Assembly (NCBI RefSeq): GCF_029867415.1
Contig: NW_026705911.1
Span: forward strand, 248,001-312,000
Direction: 5' to 3'
From: Vicia villosa
Taxonomy: Eukaryota > Streptophyta > Magnoliopsida > Fabales > Fabaceae
DNA length: 64,000 bases
In this document: one piece after another, positions 1-11,570 of the stretch
Layout: the number at the start of each line of letters is the position of its first letter
Position numbering within the stretch: the stretch's first letter is position 1
Position numbers and translations under genes: made by a program
Notes under the pieces: model-generated
Told to the model about the DNA's origin: nothing
Seen by the model: the letters and a program-made list of their open reading frames with translations, nothing else
Database searches by the model: none

Positions 1-1189
1 GCCTTCTTAATTGGTTATATAGATGAGGAAGTCTATGTCCACCAACCTCCTGGTTTTGAAGACTCTAAGTCTCCAGATCATATTTTTAAACTAAAGAAAT
101 CATTATACGGATTGAAGCAAGCTCCTAGAGCTTGGTATGAAAGATTAAGTTCTTTCCTTCTAGGTAAAGGTTTCACTAGAGGAAAAGTGGATACTACTCT
201 CTTTTGTAAAACCTTTAAAAAGGATCTTTTAATTTGCCAAATTTATGTTGATGATATTATATTTGGAACATCTAATGCTACACTTGGAAAGGAGTTTGCT
301 AAGTCTATGCTGGCTGAGTTTGAATTGAGCATGATGGGAGAACTCAAGTATTTCCTTGGGATCCAGATCAATCAAACATCAGAAGGAACGTATGTTCACC
401 AAACCAAGTATGTGAAAGAACTTCTGAAGAAGTTTAATCTTTCTGAAAGCAAAGAAGCAAAGACTCCTATGCATCCAACGTGTATCTTAGGTAAGGATGA
501 GGTAAGTAAGAAGGTAGATCAGAAGTTGTACAGAGGTATGATTGGATCTCTTCTATATCTTACTGCTTCTAGACGTGATATTTTATTCAGTGTGTCTGTG
601 TGCAAGAATCCAATCAGATCCTAGAGAATCTCACTTAACAGCTGTTAAGAGAATTCTGAGGTATTTGAAAGGTTCTACTAATGTTGGTTTAGCCTACAGA
701 AGATCTAAAGAATACAACTTAGTATGATTTTGTGATGCTGATTACGCTGGAGATATAATTGAAAGAAAGAGTACTTCTGGAAGTTGTCAATTTCTTGGAA
801 GTCATCTGATCTCCTGGTACAGTAAGAAGCAAGCTACAATTGCCCTCTCCACAACAGAAGCAGAATATGTTGCTGCTGCTGGGTGTAGTACTCAGATGCT
901 CTAGATGAAGAGTCAGCTAGAAGATTATCAGATATATGAGAGTAAAATTCCTATCTTCTGTGATAATACTTCTGCTATTTGTTTGCCTAAGAATCCAATC
1001 TTGCATTCCAAAGCTAAACATATTAAGATCAAACATCATTTCATTAGGGACTATGTTCAGAAGGGTGTTCTATCTTTGAACTTTGTTGATACAGACCATC
1101 AATGGGCTGATATCTTTACAAAACCCATTGCTGAAGATAAGTTTAAGTTCATTATGAAGAATATCAGTATGGATTTATGCCCAGAATGA
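1..1189 (+). pseudogene. Sirevirus (Ty1/copia) pol 3' end: reverse transcriptase and RNase H, decayed
   Basis: This is the C-terminal part of a Ty1/copia polyprotein; the 5' part lies left of the window. The protein would copy element RNA into cDNA inside virus-like particles. The RT motif LYGLKQAPRAW lies near base 105 and the catalytic box YVDDIIFG near 246-269. After a frameshift near 600 the reading moves to frame 2 with SDPRESHLTAVKRILRYL. RNase H follows, with FCDADYAGD near 730 and the ALSTTEAEYVAAA block near 842-882, and the end is the usual SKAKHIKIKHHFIRDYV and ADIFTKPI. Breaks seen: a 1-base-type frameshift near 600, TGA at 725-727 and TAG at 902-904. Family membership is firm. 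The Sirevirus (SIRE/Maximus) lineage follows from the env-like ORF downstream and the 3' UTR style. Confidence 0.93.
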
Positions 1190-1356
1190 GAAGATGAGAA
1201 GTTCTGACGTATGGATTAGTTCTGAAATGATTTTGCTTTATCTTCTTATAAGAAGTTCTGATGTTGATCAATTAGAAGTTCTGATTCTATTATTACTAAC
1301 GTTTCATTATCTAAGTTGATTCAGATCTTGTTCAACACAAATATGGATATCATCCC

Positions 1357-3602
1357 TTGAAGACTTGTTCTATTCCATATGATGAACTGGAAGTTCTATG
1401 CGAAACAATGGTGGATTTTGAAAATCTTTTGGAACATGATTTCAAAACCAAGGCTGCAATGTTGGTACAAGGTTGGTCAAACTACTTTGAAAGATTGGTT
1501 GGATCAGTTTATCCTCTCTTGGTCATGGATTTCTGGACTCACGCAACAGGTACTCCAACTGCTATCATCTCCTTCGTATTAGGGCATGAAGTTGTTGTGA
1601 CTGAGAAGATGATAAGGAAGCTGTATGGTCTTGATGACTTAGATGGAATCACAGGTTCTCTTCATGGTAGAGTTGATTGGGATAAATTTGATAAAGAATT
1701 GTCTTCCTCTGGATCTGCATCTCATCAAACTACTTCTTTGAAGCCTTCCTATAGAGTTTGGGCTGAGATTATTCTGGGATCTCTTTATCATAGAAAACTA
1801 TCTCTTGCTGCTACTTATGTAAATCAGGATCAGAAGTATGTACTTTTCTGCATTGGAAAAGGTATAAAAGTTAATCTCTCAAACATTCTCTTTCAACATT
1901 TGAAGACAAATATTGAAGAATCAAGAGATGAAGAACGTAAGAAGAATCCAAGTTTCAAGAAGAACACTATCCCTCTTGCCAGAATGATTTCAGATATTCT
2001 GATTGAAAGTGACTTGATGGATCTTCTGAGAGTTGTTGGTTCACCCATGTTCTTAACTGTCATACAAGGACGTATTCTGAATGCTTTTGATTTACAAAAG
2101 ATGAAGTTGATTGAAAAGGTAACTTCTATTCCAAGAATATTTCCAGATATTCTGACTAGAAGAACTCCTGTTGTGAGCTTCTCTCACATGTTCAAAGAAG
2201 AGCTAGACAAGTCTGTTTAGCGCTATTTGAAGTCATGTGTCAAAGCTCAAATGTCTGTTGATCCTGCGTGGATTCGAGGGAGAACTCTTCCATCTCTGGA
2301 TGAGTTGAGAAAGAAAGAACAGAAGAAAGAAAATAAATTGAAGAGAAAGGCCTCAGAAGCAGGACCTAATGCTAAGCCAGCTAAGAAGCAGAAGCAATCC
2401 TTCAACCCTCTCAAAGTACAATCTGATGAATACCTTGAGAAGCGCATTAAGAAAGCTTTTCGTGCAGATTCTTCTGCCTGTTCCTCTCAGAAAAAGCCTC
2501 CTACTTCTGAACCCCAAAATTCTTTCACCATTCCAAACAGTTACCAACCACCTCCTTCTACACAAATTCTGAACCCTCAACCACTAAATGCCATTCCCCA
2601 ACACCTTCTGAAAATTCATCTTCATCCACCTTCACCACTGATTCTCCACCTTCTTTAACCCCTGCTTTGTTCTCAAGAAAATCCAAACCTTATTGTCTTC
2701 TGTACCCTGATTATCGTTTCACCTTTAATCCTCCTGAACCCTCTCTTGATATCTGCTTTGACCTATTCAAGCTTAAGTTCAGAAAAAGGTTGGAAACTTT
2801 AAGAGCTGCTCATGACTCCAAGTTGGATCATGTTGCTATTGGAAGCTTATGGAATATCTTTAAGAAGGACTTTCAGTTTGATGCTATGAACATCCAGAAG
2901 AGATGCGTGGCTGAGGCATCTGGTTCTCCTGGCTATTTCTTAGAAGTTGATGATGGTAAGTACTATCATCCAATCAGAAATTGGAGATCTCTTGAGGAGA
3001 AGAAGTTAGTAGATGAGCTTGAAGATGAACCATGCCTTGCATTGGTTGTATGGAAGCCTCGATTCATTGTTCTGACTGGAGACTTTCAGTCATTGTTCAA
3101 CTGACTAAGGGAGAATCCCTCAGAGAAAGCACCAGATATGGTATATCCGTCTGTTGAATATCCTTTAGAAGTTGCTGCTCCTACACCTCCAAGGAATCTG
3201 GCTGAGATCCTTTAGGCTCTTGCAAATGAAGATTCTGATATCCCTGTTCCAAAATATGCTGAAGATGCTTCCATGTCAGAAGCTGATGCTGAGAAGCAAA
3301 GTGCTGAGAATCATCCTGCTGAGAAACTTCCTGTTCAGGAAAATCAAGATGATGTTCTCATGATTGATGCTGCTGTTGAGCATGCTACTCCATTGAATGA
3401 TATCTGTGAAGCTTCTTCTGATGAACCTTTTGTTCTGGTGAACGCCATGAAGGCTCTTCAAAAGAATCAAGCTGATCTTGCTTCTCGTTTGGATAAGCAT
3501 GAGGATACTCACAATGAGTTTCGCTCATTCATGAAGACGCAGTCTGCAAGCACTTATGAGATTCAAAACCTTCTGGCCAAAATAGTTTCTAAGCTAGGCT
3601 AG
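1357..3602 (+). pseudogene. Sirevirus env-like ORF downstream of pol, decayed
   Basis: This is a third-position ORF after pol, as in SIRE-type copia elements, about 750 codons. Its role is unknown in the family; it is called env-like by position. The N-terminal part (1357-2217) has a globular region with QGWSNYFERLVGSVYPLLVMDF, resembling the plant-transposon-type domain seen in SIRE ORFs (from memory). A basic, lysine-rich stretch with KRKASEAGPNAKPAKKQK (about 2337-2400) could be a nuclear signal, and a proline-rich stretch follows. The C-terminal part (3273-3599) is acidic and then helical, and may be a coiled coil. Breaks: TAG at 2218-2220, a frame change to frame 3 between about 2590 and 2660, TGA at 3102-3104 and TAG near 3213. 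I see no signal peptide or clear membrane anchor. The true start may lie upstream, at the ATG near 1343 in another frame. Confidence 0.8.
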
Positions 3603-4597
3603 TCGTAGTCCTTTGGTCTTAGTTGTTTTCTTGTTTCTTGCATCTGTTTCTTGCATCTGCTTCTATCTTTTTGTATCTTCTGATATTTTATTGAATAAAT
3701 GAAATATTATCTTCTTCACTCATATTGTTTTTCATCTGAATCTTTTAAATGCTTTTTGATGTTATGACAAAAAATGGGGAGAAACGTGATAATTGATTTG
3801 GTTTATTATATCAGTTGCTGGGATTAAGTCTCAACATTCCTAACATTATTTGCAAGTTCTATGTCTTTGAGATTTTTTGCAGGATTGAAGATATTCTGAA
3901 AAAGCTCAACATGAGAAGAAAATACATGAGGAAAAGCAATTCTATAAAGAAGCATGTTCTTGGAATTGAAGCAAGCTTAGTGCTGTGAAGCTTCAAGATC
4001 AGAAGCAAGAAGAAAGAATGTTCTGATATTCTCGTGGAAGAATTTGCTCTAACACATTCTTATCTCTCATATGTTCTGATACATATTTCTTTTAAGAACT
4101 TATCAAAGTTTGCTCTGATATTTTTTTAGCATTGCTCTGATACATGTTCTTTCTTAAAAGAATATTTTGATTCATTCATGCTCTGACTTTTGTCGTCTAG
4201 TTTGTTCTGAAACATTTCAGGATGTAAAGATGCTCTGATGATGCTCTAATACATTCAAGAATGTTCTGATACAATCAAGCATGCTATGATTCAAGAAGAA
4301 ATTCAAAGCTCTGAAGCTGTCCTATGGAAGCAAGAAGCTAAAGCTCTGAATGTTCCGAAGTTCTAGGCAAAATGTGAACGTCTCGACTGAAATGGAAAAT
4401 ACTCAGGGAAGTCTTTTATTTATAAATTCTTCCATTATTTATTTCAGGGGGAGATTGTTAATCTCAGGGGGAGACATATTCACACTATGTTTATATGCTT
4501 ATGCTATAACTATGTAATTGTCTTTAGTCGTCTGATATTCTGATTGCAAATTCATATCAATTATATATGTTTTTGTCATCATCAAAAAGGGGGAGAT
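3603..4597 (+). other. Sirevirus 3' UTR with repeated polypurine tracts and CTCTGATA-type repeats
   Basis: This is non-coding sequence between the env-like ORF and the 3' LTR. From about 4010 to 4330 the motif (T/G)CTCTGATA or TTCTGATA recurs many times at irregular spacing. G-rich purine tracts occur at 4446-4457 and 4466-4475, and the last one (4584-4597) abuts the LTR. Multiplied polypurine tracts before the 3' LTR are a known Sirevirus trait. No ORF of note. Confidence 0.75.
4584..4597 (+). promoter_or_regulatory. Polypurine tract (plus-strand primer) of the Sirevirus
   Basis: AAAAAGGGGGAGAT lies immediately before the LTR start TGTTAGAATAAG. This is the position and composition of the RNase H-resistant primer for plus-strand synthesis. 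Two shorter copies of the G-rich core lie about 110-150 bases upstream. Confidence 0.85.
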
Positions 4598-5066
4598 TGT
4601 TAGAATAAGAATTTTTCTGATCAATATTCTTAGTTTTGATGATAACAATGTATATGAATTTTGTATAAGACAATGTGGTACTCTAATCCTATGCATTTTC
4701 TATTTCAAGAAATATATAAAGAGTATGCACAATTTAGCGCAAGAAGCACTGACTCAGAAGGTTCAAGTATGCAACATCAGAACATGCTCTCGCAAGACAT
4801 TAGAAGATGGTCAAGCAGAATCAGAACATGGTCTATTGAAGCATCAGAAGAACTTGAGTTTAGAAGCAGAAGCACTGAAGTTCTTATGGTATTACGCTAG
4901 AAGCACTTCAAAGTCAGAAGACAAGAAGATGCTCTGCACCAAGCTGAATGACTCTGATATTCAAACGTTGTATCTACAAAGATCAGATAAGAAGCAAGTA
5001 CTGTTTATCACTTCACACACGATGTTTATTTGAGATTTATTTGCAGATAAATAGTACTGACGCAAT
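4598..5066 (+). repeat. Sirevirus 3' LTR, segment 1 of 4
   Basis: The LTR starts TGTTAG right after the polypurine tract. It is cut at about 5066 by the Ogre-type insertion and resumes at 16418. The join reads through in Sirevirus style. The left flanking 5-mer is GCAAT (5062-5066) and the right one GCATT (16413-16417), so the boundary rests on a 4/5 TSD match. Confidence 0.75.
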
Positions 5067-5357
5067 TGATACAGAATTAAATTTTGCAGGCGCAGAGTCC
5101 GGGGATTCAGACTGTACTGGTAACAATTAAATTATTATTAGTTTTTGTTTCCCACTAATTTTTGTACTATACTATTGTTTTCAAATCTTTTCCTTTCTTT
5201 TCAAATCTCTTTCTTTCTAATCAAATCCTAACTTTATTCCATACATCTTTCTTTTCAAACCCTACCATACACTTTCTTTCAAATCTTACTACCACTCAAA
5301 TTTTCCTTTTTTGTACGGTATCACTTCATTCCCCAACGTCTCCATCCTTCTTTTCAC

Positions 5358-5367
5358 TATATAAATA
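5358..5367 (+). promoter_or_regulatory. Candidate TATA box before the 55-aa ORF
   Basis: TATATAAATA is followed by a pyrimidine-rich leader of about 90 bases and then the ORF start at 5459. This could be the LTR promoter or the promoter of a captured small gene. Confidence 0.5.
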
Positions 5368-5458
5368 CCCCTCATTTTTTCCACAAATTCTCACATCAAA
5401 TTTCACTCATTTCCCAAATTTCTATCTCATAATTATTTTCTCTTCTTCCCCGGCAAAA

Positions 5459-5626
5459 ATGGCAAAGTGGATGGATACGTTTTTTATTATGGTCATCACT
5501 GTTTTGGTTGTGATCATGTCCTTTTTCTGTCTGCATAGTCCTGAAAAATGCGGACCTGGGATGCTTACACTCCCGTGCATCTATATGTTGTTATTTATAG
5601 CATGGGTTTTTAATCGTCATACTTAA
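5459..5626 (+). CDS. 55-aa two-helix membrane protein ORF in the LTR
   Basis: I do not recognise this gene. It runs from ATG (good plant context, AAAAATGGC) to TAA, 55 residues beginning MAKWMDTFF. Two hydrophobic stretches are visible: residues about 7-24 (FFIMVITVLVVIMSFFCL) and about 34-50 (MLTLPCIYMLLFIAWVF), with a short cysteine-containing turn (HSPEKCGPG) between them, so a small hairpin membrane protein is likely. It has gene-like surroundings: a TATA box about 95 bases upstream, a pyrimidine-rich leader, and a T- and TGTA-rich downstream region to about 5750. It may be a host gene fragment captured by the LTR, an element-borne accessory peptide, or a chance ORF. Whether it is translated is unknown. 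Confidence 0.4.
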   Translation: MAKWMDTFFIMVITVLVVIMSFFCLHSPEKCGPGMLTLPCIYMLLFIAWVFNRHT

Positions 5627-6984
5627 AGTTTGTCGTATCTTTCGCTTTCAAATAATGTACCGTTCATTTTATTTGTCGTACTGTTCGTTATATTATGTAA
5701 TATTTGTACTGTCAGTATTAAATATTGTATTGTCTTTCGTACCGTCGTTTAATTATCAAGATAGTATTATGTGTGTTTATTGCTAGTTAAATATTTATTT
5801 TTCTGTGCATTAAATATTTTTCAAGATTATTATCGGTAATTTCGTTCGCGTACGATATATTTTAATTATTTATTATGTTTGTGTTTTTCTAACAACTCAG
5901 GTAAATAAGTTTTCACCATTAACACAACAAAAAACAAAAAGAAAAATTAACTTTAACTGTTAAGTTTTCACTTTAACTGTTATGTTAATTCCCGGACAGC
6001 CAGTTAACAGTCAAACCCGCTGACAGCACGATTCTCCGTTTTTGTATCACCATTCAATTCAATCTTTTGCATTTCAAAATTCCAAGATTTTTGTTCTAGA
6101 AGTCTTCTGATAATCACATGATCAACAGAGACTCAACACTGCACAAAAATCAGGTACGCTTAACTGACTCCTACACAAACAGTCCCTAATTAGGGCTTTT
6201 GTTTTTTTCAGGAGAACAAGTTTTTTGAGACCTCAAATGGATTTCAAGGATCTCCATATGTCTCAAAGTACCACCATACAAATTTTCAAGCTTCGATTCG
6301 CTCGGACGCACAGTCAGCAGCTCAAACAGTCAACAGACGACCAGTTTGACCGAAAAGTCAACAGACGGTCAAAAATGAAATTTTTTGTCAACATCCATAT
6401 TTTGTCAAAAGATTCATCATTTGATCAATGGTTGATCATAATTCATCAAGAAAAATTCAAAAATCAACAAAACCCTAAGTTTCAAAATTAGGGTTTTCTC
6501 CTAAAAAGTCAACTGAACTTTGACCGGCCATAACTCTCTCCTCGTTCATTCAAAAAATTCCAACCAAAGCTTGTTTTGAAGGAAATTAAATTATCTTTCA
6601 AATGAAATTGATCCCATGGTAATTGGATTTACCATTTGGAGAATATGAGCTTAGACATTACAGGTCATTTTCAAAGTCAACAAAAAGTGGTTTTTTGTCA
6701 AAAGCCATAACATCAAGATAACTTCTCCAAATGCAAAAAAGTTTCCAAAGTAGCTTGTAGAGGACATCTTGAGGTTTCTAAAAAGTACAAGAACTCCTTC
6801 ATATGATCAAAATTGAGGGAGTTATGCCTTGTTGAAGTTGGCTATTATTTGGGAAAATGCATGAAACTAGCATTGATCAAAATAGTTTTTTTTTTCCAAA
6901 AGAGGCCAAGCATTCATGATCCAAACATGTTTCTAATGATGTAAAAGGGCTCCCATGACCAACATTAGGCCCATGACATTTTTG

Positions 6985-7036
6985 TTTCTTTTTTTAATTT
7001 AATTTTATTACATTTAAAATTAAATTAAAAAAGAAA
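6985..7036. repeat. Perfect-type inverted repeat (AT-rich hairpin) in the 5' LTR
   Basis: The left arm 6985-7007 and right arm 7015-7036 are complementary over 22 of 23 positions (one base missing in the A run), with a 7-base loop TTACATT. The homology of the truncated 3' LTR begins at the apex of this hairpin. Confidence 0.85.
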
Positions 7037-7250
7037 TGGTTCAAGACAATTATCCAAAGCTTTTGTCCTTAGCTTGAGTCACCAAGATGGCTTAACTTCT
7101 GCAGCATAGAGATGTACAGAAGGCCTAGAGCAAGAGGGTGAAGAAAAATGAAGCCATGGCCAAAGAATTCAAAGCTTTTTATATTAAAAAATTCAAAAGT
7201 TCAAAAGCAATCAATAATTGTTAGCTTAAGTTTGCAGCACTCTTGTTGTT

Positions 7251-7259
7251 CATAAATAG
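7251..7259 (+). promoter_or_regulatory. Second candidate TATA box of the Ogre-type LTR
   Basis: CATAAATAG lies about 2.3 kb before the LTR end. In the other Tat-like LTRs here the TATA-to-end distance is 2.0-3.4 kb, so this fits better than the box at 5358. It is repeated in the 3' LTR near 14261. Confidence 0.4.
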
Positions 7260-9534
7260 CTTAGCATACTTCAGTAAGAAAAGAGAGACAAATTCAGAAC
7301 AAAACACATGCTTATATCACTCTTGTAGAAACTTGAAATTTTCAAAGAAATTCAAATTTTGAATTTTTAGTTTAAGCTAATTTCCAATCCAAATAATTAT
7401 CTAAACACAATCCTCAAACATCCCTGAACTTATTCCAATCATTATCATCAATCAAAACACCCAAAATCGAGCCATACAAGCCACGGTTTGGTCTCACTCA
7501 AACTCAAATTCGTTTTCATATTTTCACTCATTATTAACATGTTTTGATTGCATATTATGACTCACATGATTGTTTGGAACGTATCTGGGTTGTTCTTGTT
7601 GAGTTTTGATGCAGGAATCGGTATATGCCATGTTAGGGTTTTAAGTTCTTGAAATTAGGGATTCCATGTAGAAGTAATTTCAGGTCCAATTAATAGATCC
7701 ATTGGACTCGTGAGGTGATTTATAGTCGATCTGGGGTGCTTGTAGTCGTTTATTGTTGTTGATTTTCAGGTTTTAATGGCAAGGAGCTATGGCTACGTCT
7801 GAAAACCATCACTATAGCCTATAGCAACGCTTGTCTGTAGCTATAGGGTTGTTGCAGGGTTTAAACGACGGAGGAGGGAAGAAAATGATTAGGTGTCCCC
7901 ACCCCATTGGCTAAAAAACGCGCGTGTGGATTTTTTAAATCCAGCCAGATTCTGTGCTTGCCATCCACGCATATGCCATGTGACCTCAACATCTGAGCCA
8001 CACGATCATCCTGCCATCTCATCCAACACGCCTGAACATGCATCCATATCATAGACCCTCCTATCAGCCACAGCAGATCATATATTTAATATATTTTCTA
8101 TTTTATTTGATTTTCCTTGTAAAATTAATTTAAAATAGTTTTAAAAATCAAAAAATTATATAAAAATATTTTTAGAGTGATAAAATAATATATTATTGTT
8201 TGACATAAAAATATGTTATTTTTCTTCATAATTAAAATATTTTGTTTAATTAATTAGAATTTATATATTTATCTTTTAATTAATTTTTAACCTATCAAAA
8301 AATACCAAAAAAAATATTTTATTTTTATTAAAATTAGTTTATATATTATAAACTAATTTTGTACATATTTAGAATATTTTTCTCTTTAAGTTAAATTTAT
8401 GTGTATAATTATTTGTATAATTATATGTTAATTAGCTTAATAATCTCCATAACAATTCCAAAAAATTAAACAAAAAAATAATTTTATTTTAAAATTAATT
8501 AACAAACAACTTGAACATATTTTAGACTTAATTTTTTAGGTTTAAATTTTATTTCTAATTCCTAACCTTTTAATTAAATTAATTATGCATTAATTTTAAT
8601 TAAAATCAACCATCCAAAAATCCAAAAAATATTTTCCTTTTATCTTATTGCAATTTAAATTCATAGATAAGTGTATAGGTTGACAAATTCATGTAAATAG
8701 CGTAGTTTACATTTCTCGCACAATCGATGTAATAGCGTAGATTTATTTTCCGCATTTTACATTCCCGCACTTTAATTTCTGTACATATAAAATTGCGTGT
8801 ATGGCAAGAATAATAACTGAAGCGCTAGATCACTAATTTCAAAGACAAAAATATCTGAAAATAAAACACAATCACACTTGCACCTCTTAGTGTAATCCCT
8901 CTGTTACTCTTTTCAAAATCAATTCTACTGTTTCAAAAGCGATTCAAATAATTTCTTTCTGTATCCAGTCAAAGAAAATTGTCTAAAAGAAATAAGAAAA
9001 GGACCTTACGAACTTAAGGTAGATCTCCTAATTGCTTGCTCAATCAAAGACAACAAAAGCTTTTTCACATATCACTATTTTTCCAAAACAAAACTTTCAA
9101 AAAGACAACACTTTGTATATATCCGAACAAGGATCATTACAAAGTTAAAAATCTTTTTTTCAAACCATCAAACATCTTTCGAAAGATAAAACACTTTGTA
9201 TACATCCGCACAAGGATCATTACAAAGTTAATTCTTTACAAAAGTATTTAAAACCACATACAAGCATTTCAAAGCAAGACAAACGATTCAAACAAGTGAG
9301 CTAAGCAATTAAGAGCCCATGGATAACCATGGATACAAAGGGGTGCTAACACCTTCCCTTTGTATAACCTACCCCCGAACCCAAAATCTCTTTAAGGTCT
9401 TTTTCTATTTCTTTTATAAACCTTTCCTTAATTGGATAAAATAAAAGTCGGTGGCGACTCTCTGATTTTCACAACTCAAAAATAAAAAGAAGAGTCAGTT
9501 CGTATCCCACGAAAAAAACCGAGGACGACAGAAC

Positions 9535-9552
9535 TGGCGACTCTGCTGGGGA
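9535..9552 (+). promoter_or_regulatory. Primer-binding site of the Ogre-type element
   Basis: TGGCGACTCTGCTGGGGA follows the LTR end after the spacer GAAC. It starts with TGG, the complement of tRNA CCA. The same site, up to one base, occurs on the minus strand beside three other LTRs in this window. Ogre elements are reported to use a tRNA-Arg primer; I could not verify the tRNA match. Confidence 0.85.
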
Positions 9553-10226
9553 TTTCAAAAAACAAATGTTTTCAAAAGGGGTTACCTTAGAGTTTAGATA
9601 ACTTCGATGTTTTCAATTGCTTGTCTTGTTTGCTCTATTTTTCAAAGGTTTGTTTGGGTATTGGATTTACTTGTGTGAAAGATTCTAACCCGAATCTCGA
9701 GATACCTTAAGTATGTGACAATAGACCAAGGAAACTGTACGACATGTATCGATACGGTTGATCTGGTAGTCACCGTTAGTGCGACACTTTGGTCTGTACT
9801 GATATCCCTTGAAAACGATCAAGGAGTATGTTAGGCTTCCGAAATGTCATTAAGCACTAATTTGTCTTAGAACCTTTAGTTGAACTTGACTTGTGGCCTA
9901 TTAAGTGACTGGCTTTGAAATTGATCAAAGTTGGTTATCCTCGAGGAATGTTTTGATCGGCCGTCCGAGTGCCGTATTGAGATGTTGTCTCCAAGGATCA
10001 TAGAACCCGAATATCATTTTAATATAGGTTTAAACCAACTCAACTTCAGTGGGGAGGGTATCACCTATGAACCTCATGCAAGCCTTTAAACCTAAGGCTA
10101 TTGTTTGATTTGTTTGTGTTTTCCACATGTTTGACATCATGACATCATAAGCATCATAAACATATCATTTTTTCACTAATCATTTCAAGGATCGAAGAGT
10201 TTACCTTTGTTCTGTTATTGCAGGTA
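9553..10226 (+). other. Leader between PBS and ORF1, no ORF
   Basis: About 670 bases of non-coding leader. It ends in a pyrimidine-rich stretch with TTATTGCAG at 10215-10223, just before the ORF1 ATG, which looks like a plant 3' splice site. Confidence 0.6.
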
Positions 10227-11570
10227 ATGGCTCCCACTACCAGAGATTATATCCGGATCAACATTTCAACAGTACCATCTGAACTTAAGGACTTAATATC
10301 AAAATTTCCCAGAAATGCTCAATTAACCGAAAAGCACGGTCACCTACTCCATTTGTTTACTTCAAAATTTGAAGAAGACATGATACGGGTCCTGTTCCAA
10401 TTCTTTGATCCCGAACATCATTGTTTTACATTTCCTGATTACCAGCTAGTACCCACTTTGGAAGAGTTCTCTGAACTGATTGGGTTGCCTGTTCGAGATC
10501 AATTACCTTTCACTGGTTTAGAAAGGATTCCAAAGCCTGAAATCATTGCTGCTGCCTCACATTTACGAAAGTCAGAAATCGAGTCCAATTGGGAAACAAA
10601 GAGTGGAGTCAAGGGTTTGCTTGCTAAGTTCTTAATGGGAAAGGCTCGATCACTATTAAAAAATAGGAGTTACCAAGATTTTGAAGAAGTTGCGGCTCTT
10701 TTGATTTATGGGTTGGTTTTATTCCCTAATCCCAACCAATTCATAAGTGTGCACGCTATCAACATTTTCTTAACCCGCAATCCGGTACCTACTTTACTGG
10801 GAGACATTTTACATTCTCTACACACTCGTACCATGAAAAAGCGAGGAAATCTTATGTGCTGTGTACCACTACTGGCTAGATGGTTTACATTACACCTTCG
10901 CCGATCAGTATTGAGAAACGAGCAAAGGATGCAATGGTCTCGCAGGATTATGTCTTTGTCTCATTCAGATACCCGATGGAACAACTTCTTTCAAAAAGAC
11001 ATCACTCTCATTGACCATTGTGGGGAGTACCCTAATGTGCCACGCCTTGGCATTAGGGGAGGTATCACTTACAACCCCTCTTTAGCTTTGCGCCAATTCG
11101 GATATGCACGAAGAAATGGTCCTCATGACATGATTATCCATGGCATTGTGTTCGACTACGAAGATGATTCCCAAAGATATCGACGAAGGTTTATACATGC
11201 TTGGGGCAGTGTCTACAAAGTAGAAAGCAAGACTTTAGGACAATGGAATTCTATTCCCATGGAGCCTTACCTCAAGTGGGTGCGTGCTCGTGCTCAGAAG
11301 TTCATCATGCCATATCCCGCTATCCTACCTGTGACTATTGAGCCAGAAGTTGAAGGGGACGAACCTCGAGTTATTTTACATCCGGACATGCCAACTGACC
11401 TGGAAGAGCTGCACAAATCTTGGGTTCAACTAAAAGGAGAAAGAGACACCTTCAAAGCACACTGTCAACACTATGAGAGGAAAGTGTTGGAGCTCACCAG
11501 ACAACTCCATGAAGAACAACAGATCAACACGTTCCTGGGTGCAAAGAGAAAGCGTCCATGGGAGGCTTGA
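10227..11570 (+). CDS. Ogre ORF1 protein, intact, 447 aa
   Basis: Open from ATG 10227 (MAPTTRDYIRINIS) to TGA 11568-11570, without breaks. It is the extra ORF between PBS and gag that defines Ogre elements; its role is not known. The N-terminal and middle parts are globular, with FDPEHHCFTFPDYQLVPTLE and then EFSELIGLPV near residues 70-90, a pattern of the plant mobile-domain kind (probably the database domain DUF7745, from memory). The C-terminal 60 residues, from about LEELHKSWVQLKGERD to KRKRPWEA, are charged heptad-like sequence that could form a coiled coil, ending in a basic KRKR stretch. An upstream in-frame TTG exists, but ATG 10227 is the natural start. The next ORF, gag, begins 252 bases downstream. 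It is striking that this is intact while gag has two stops. Confidence 0.8.
   Translation: MAPTTRDYIRINISTVPSELKDLISKFPRNAQLTEKHGHLLHLFTSKFEEDMIRVLFQFFDPEHHCFTFPDYQLVPTLEEFSELIGLPVRDQLPFTGLERIPKPEIIAAASHLRKSEIESNWETKSGVKGLLAKFLMGKARSLLKNRSYQDFEEVAALLIYGLVLFPNPNQFISVHAINIFLTRNPVPTLLGDILHSLHTRTMKKRGNLMCCVPLLARWFTLHLRRSVLRNEQRMQWSRRIMSLSHSDTRWNNFFQKDITLIDHCGEYPNVPRLGIRGGITYNPSLALRQFGYARRNGPHDMIIHGIVFDYEDDSQRYRRRFIHAWGSVYKVESKTLGQWNSIPMEPYLKWVRARAQKFIMPYPAILPVTIEPEVEGDEPRVILHPDMPTDLEELHKSWVQLKGERDTFKAHCQHYERKVLELTRQLHEEQQINTFLGAKRKRPWEA

Larger units (their letters stand above)
5067..9530 (+). repeat. 5' LTR of the Ogre-type element
   Basis: The end (GACGACA at 9530) is fixed by the PBS 4 bases further on and by the same end at 16412. 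The start is inferred from TG after GCAAT; no second copy of the first 1.9 kb exists here to confirm it. The first part holds a TATA box and a 55-aa ORF. Around 6500-6900 it has the sequence style of Tat U3 regions, and 8060-8640 is very AT-rich. Confidence 0.65.

Noticed and set aside
6225..6491. 88-codon frame in the Ogre LTR
   Set aside because: Low-complexity Gln/Ser/Lys composition, no structure, within LTR sequence.
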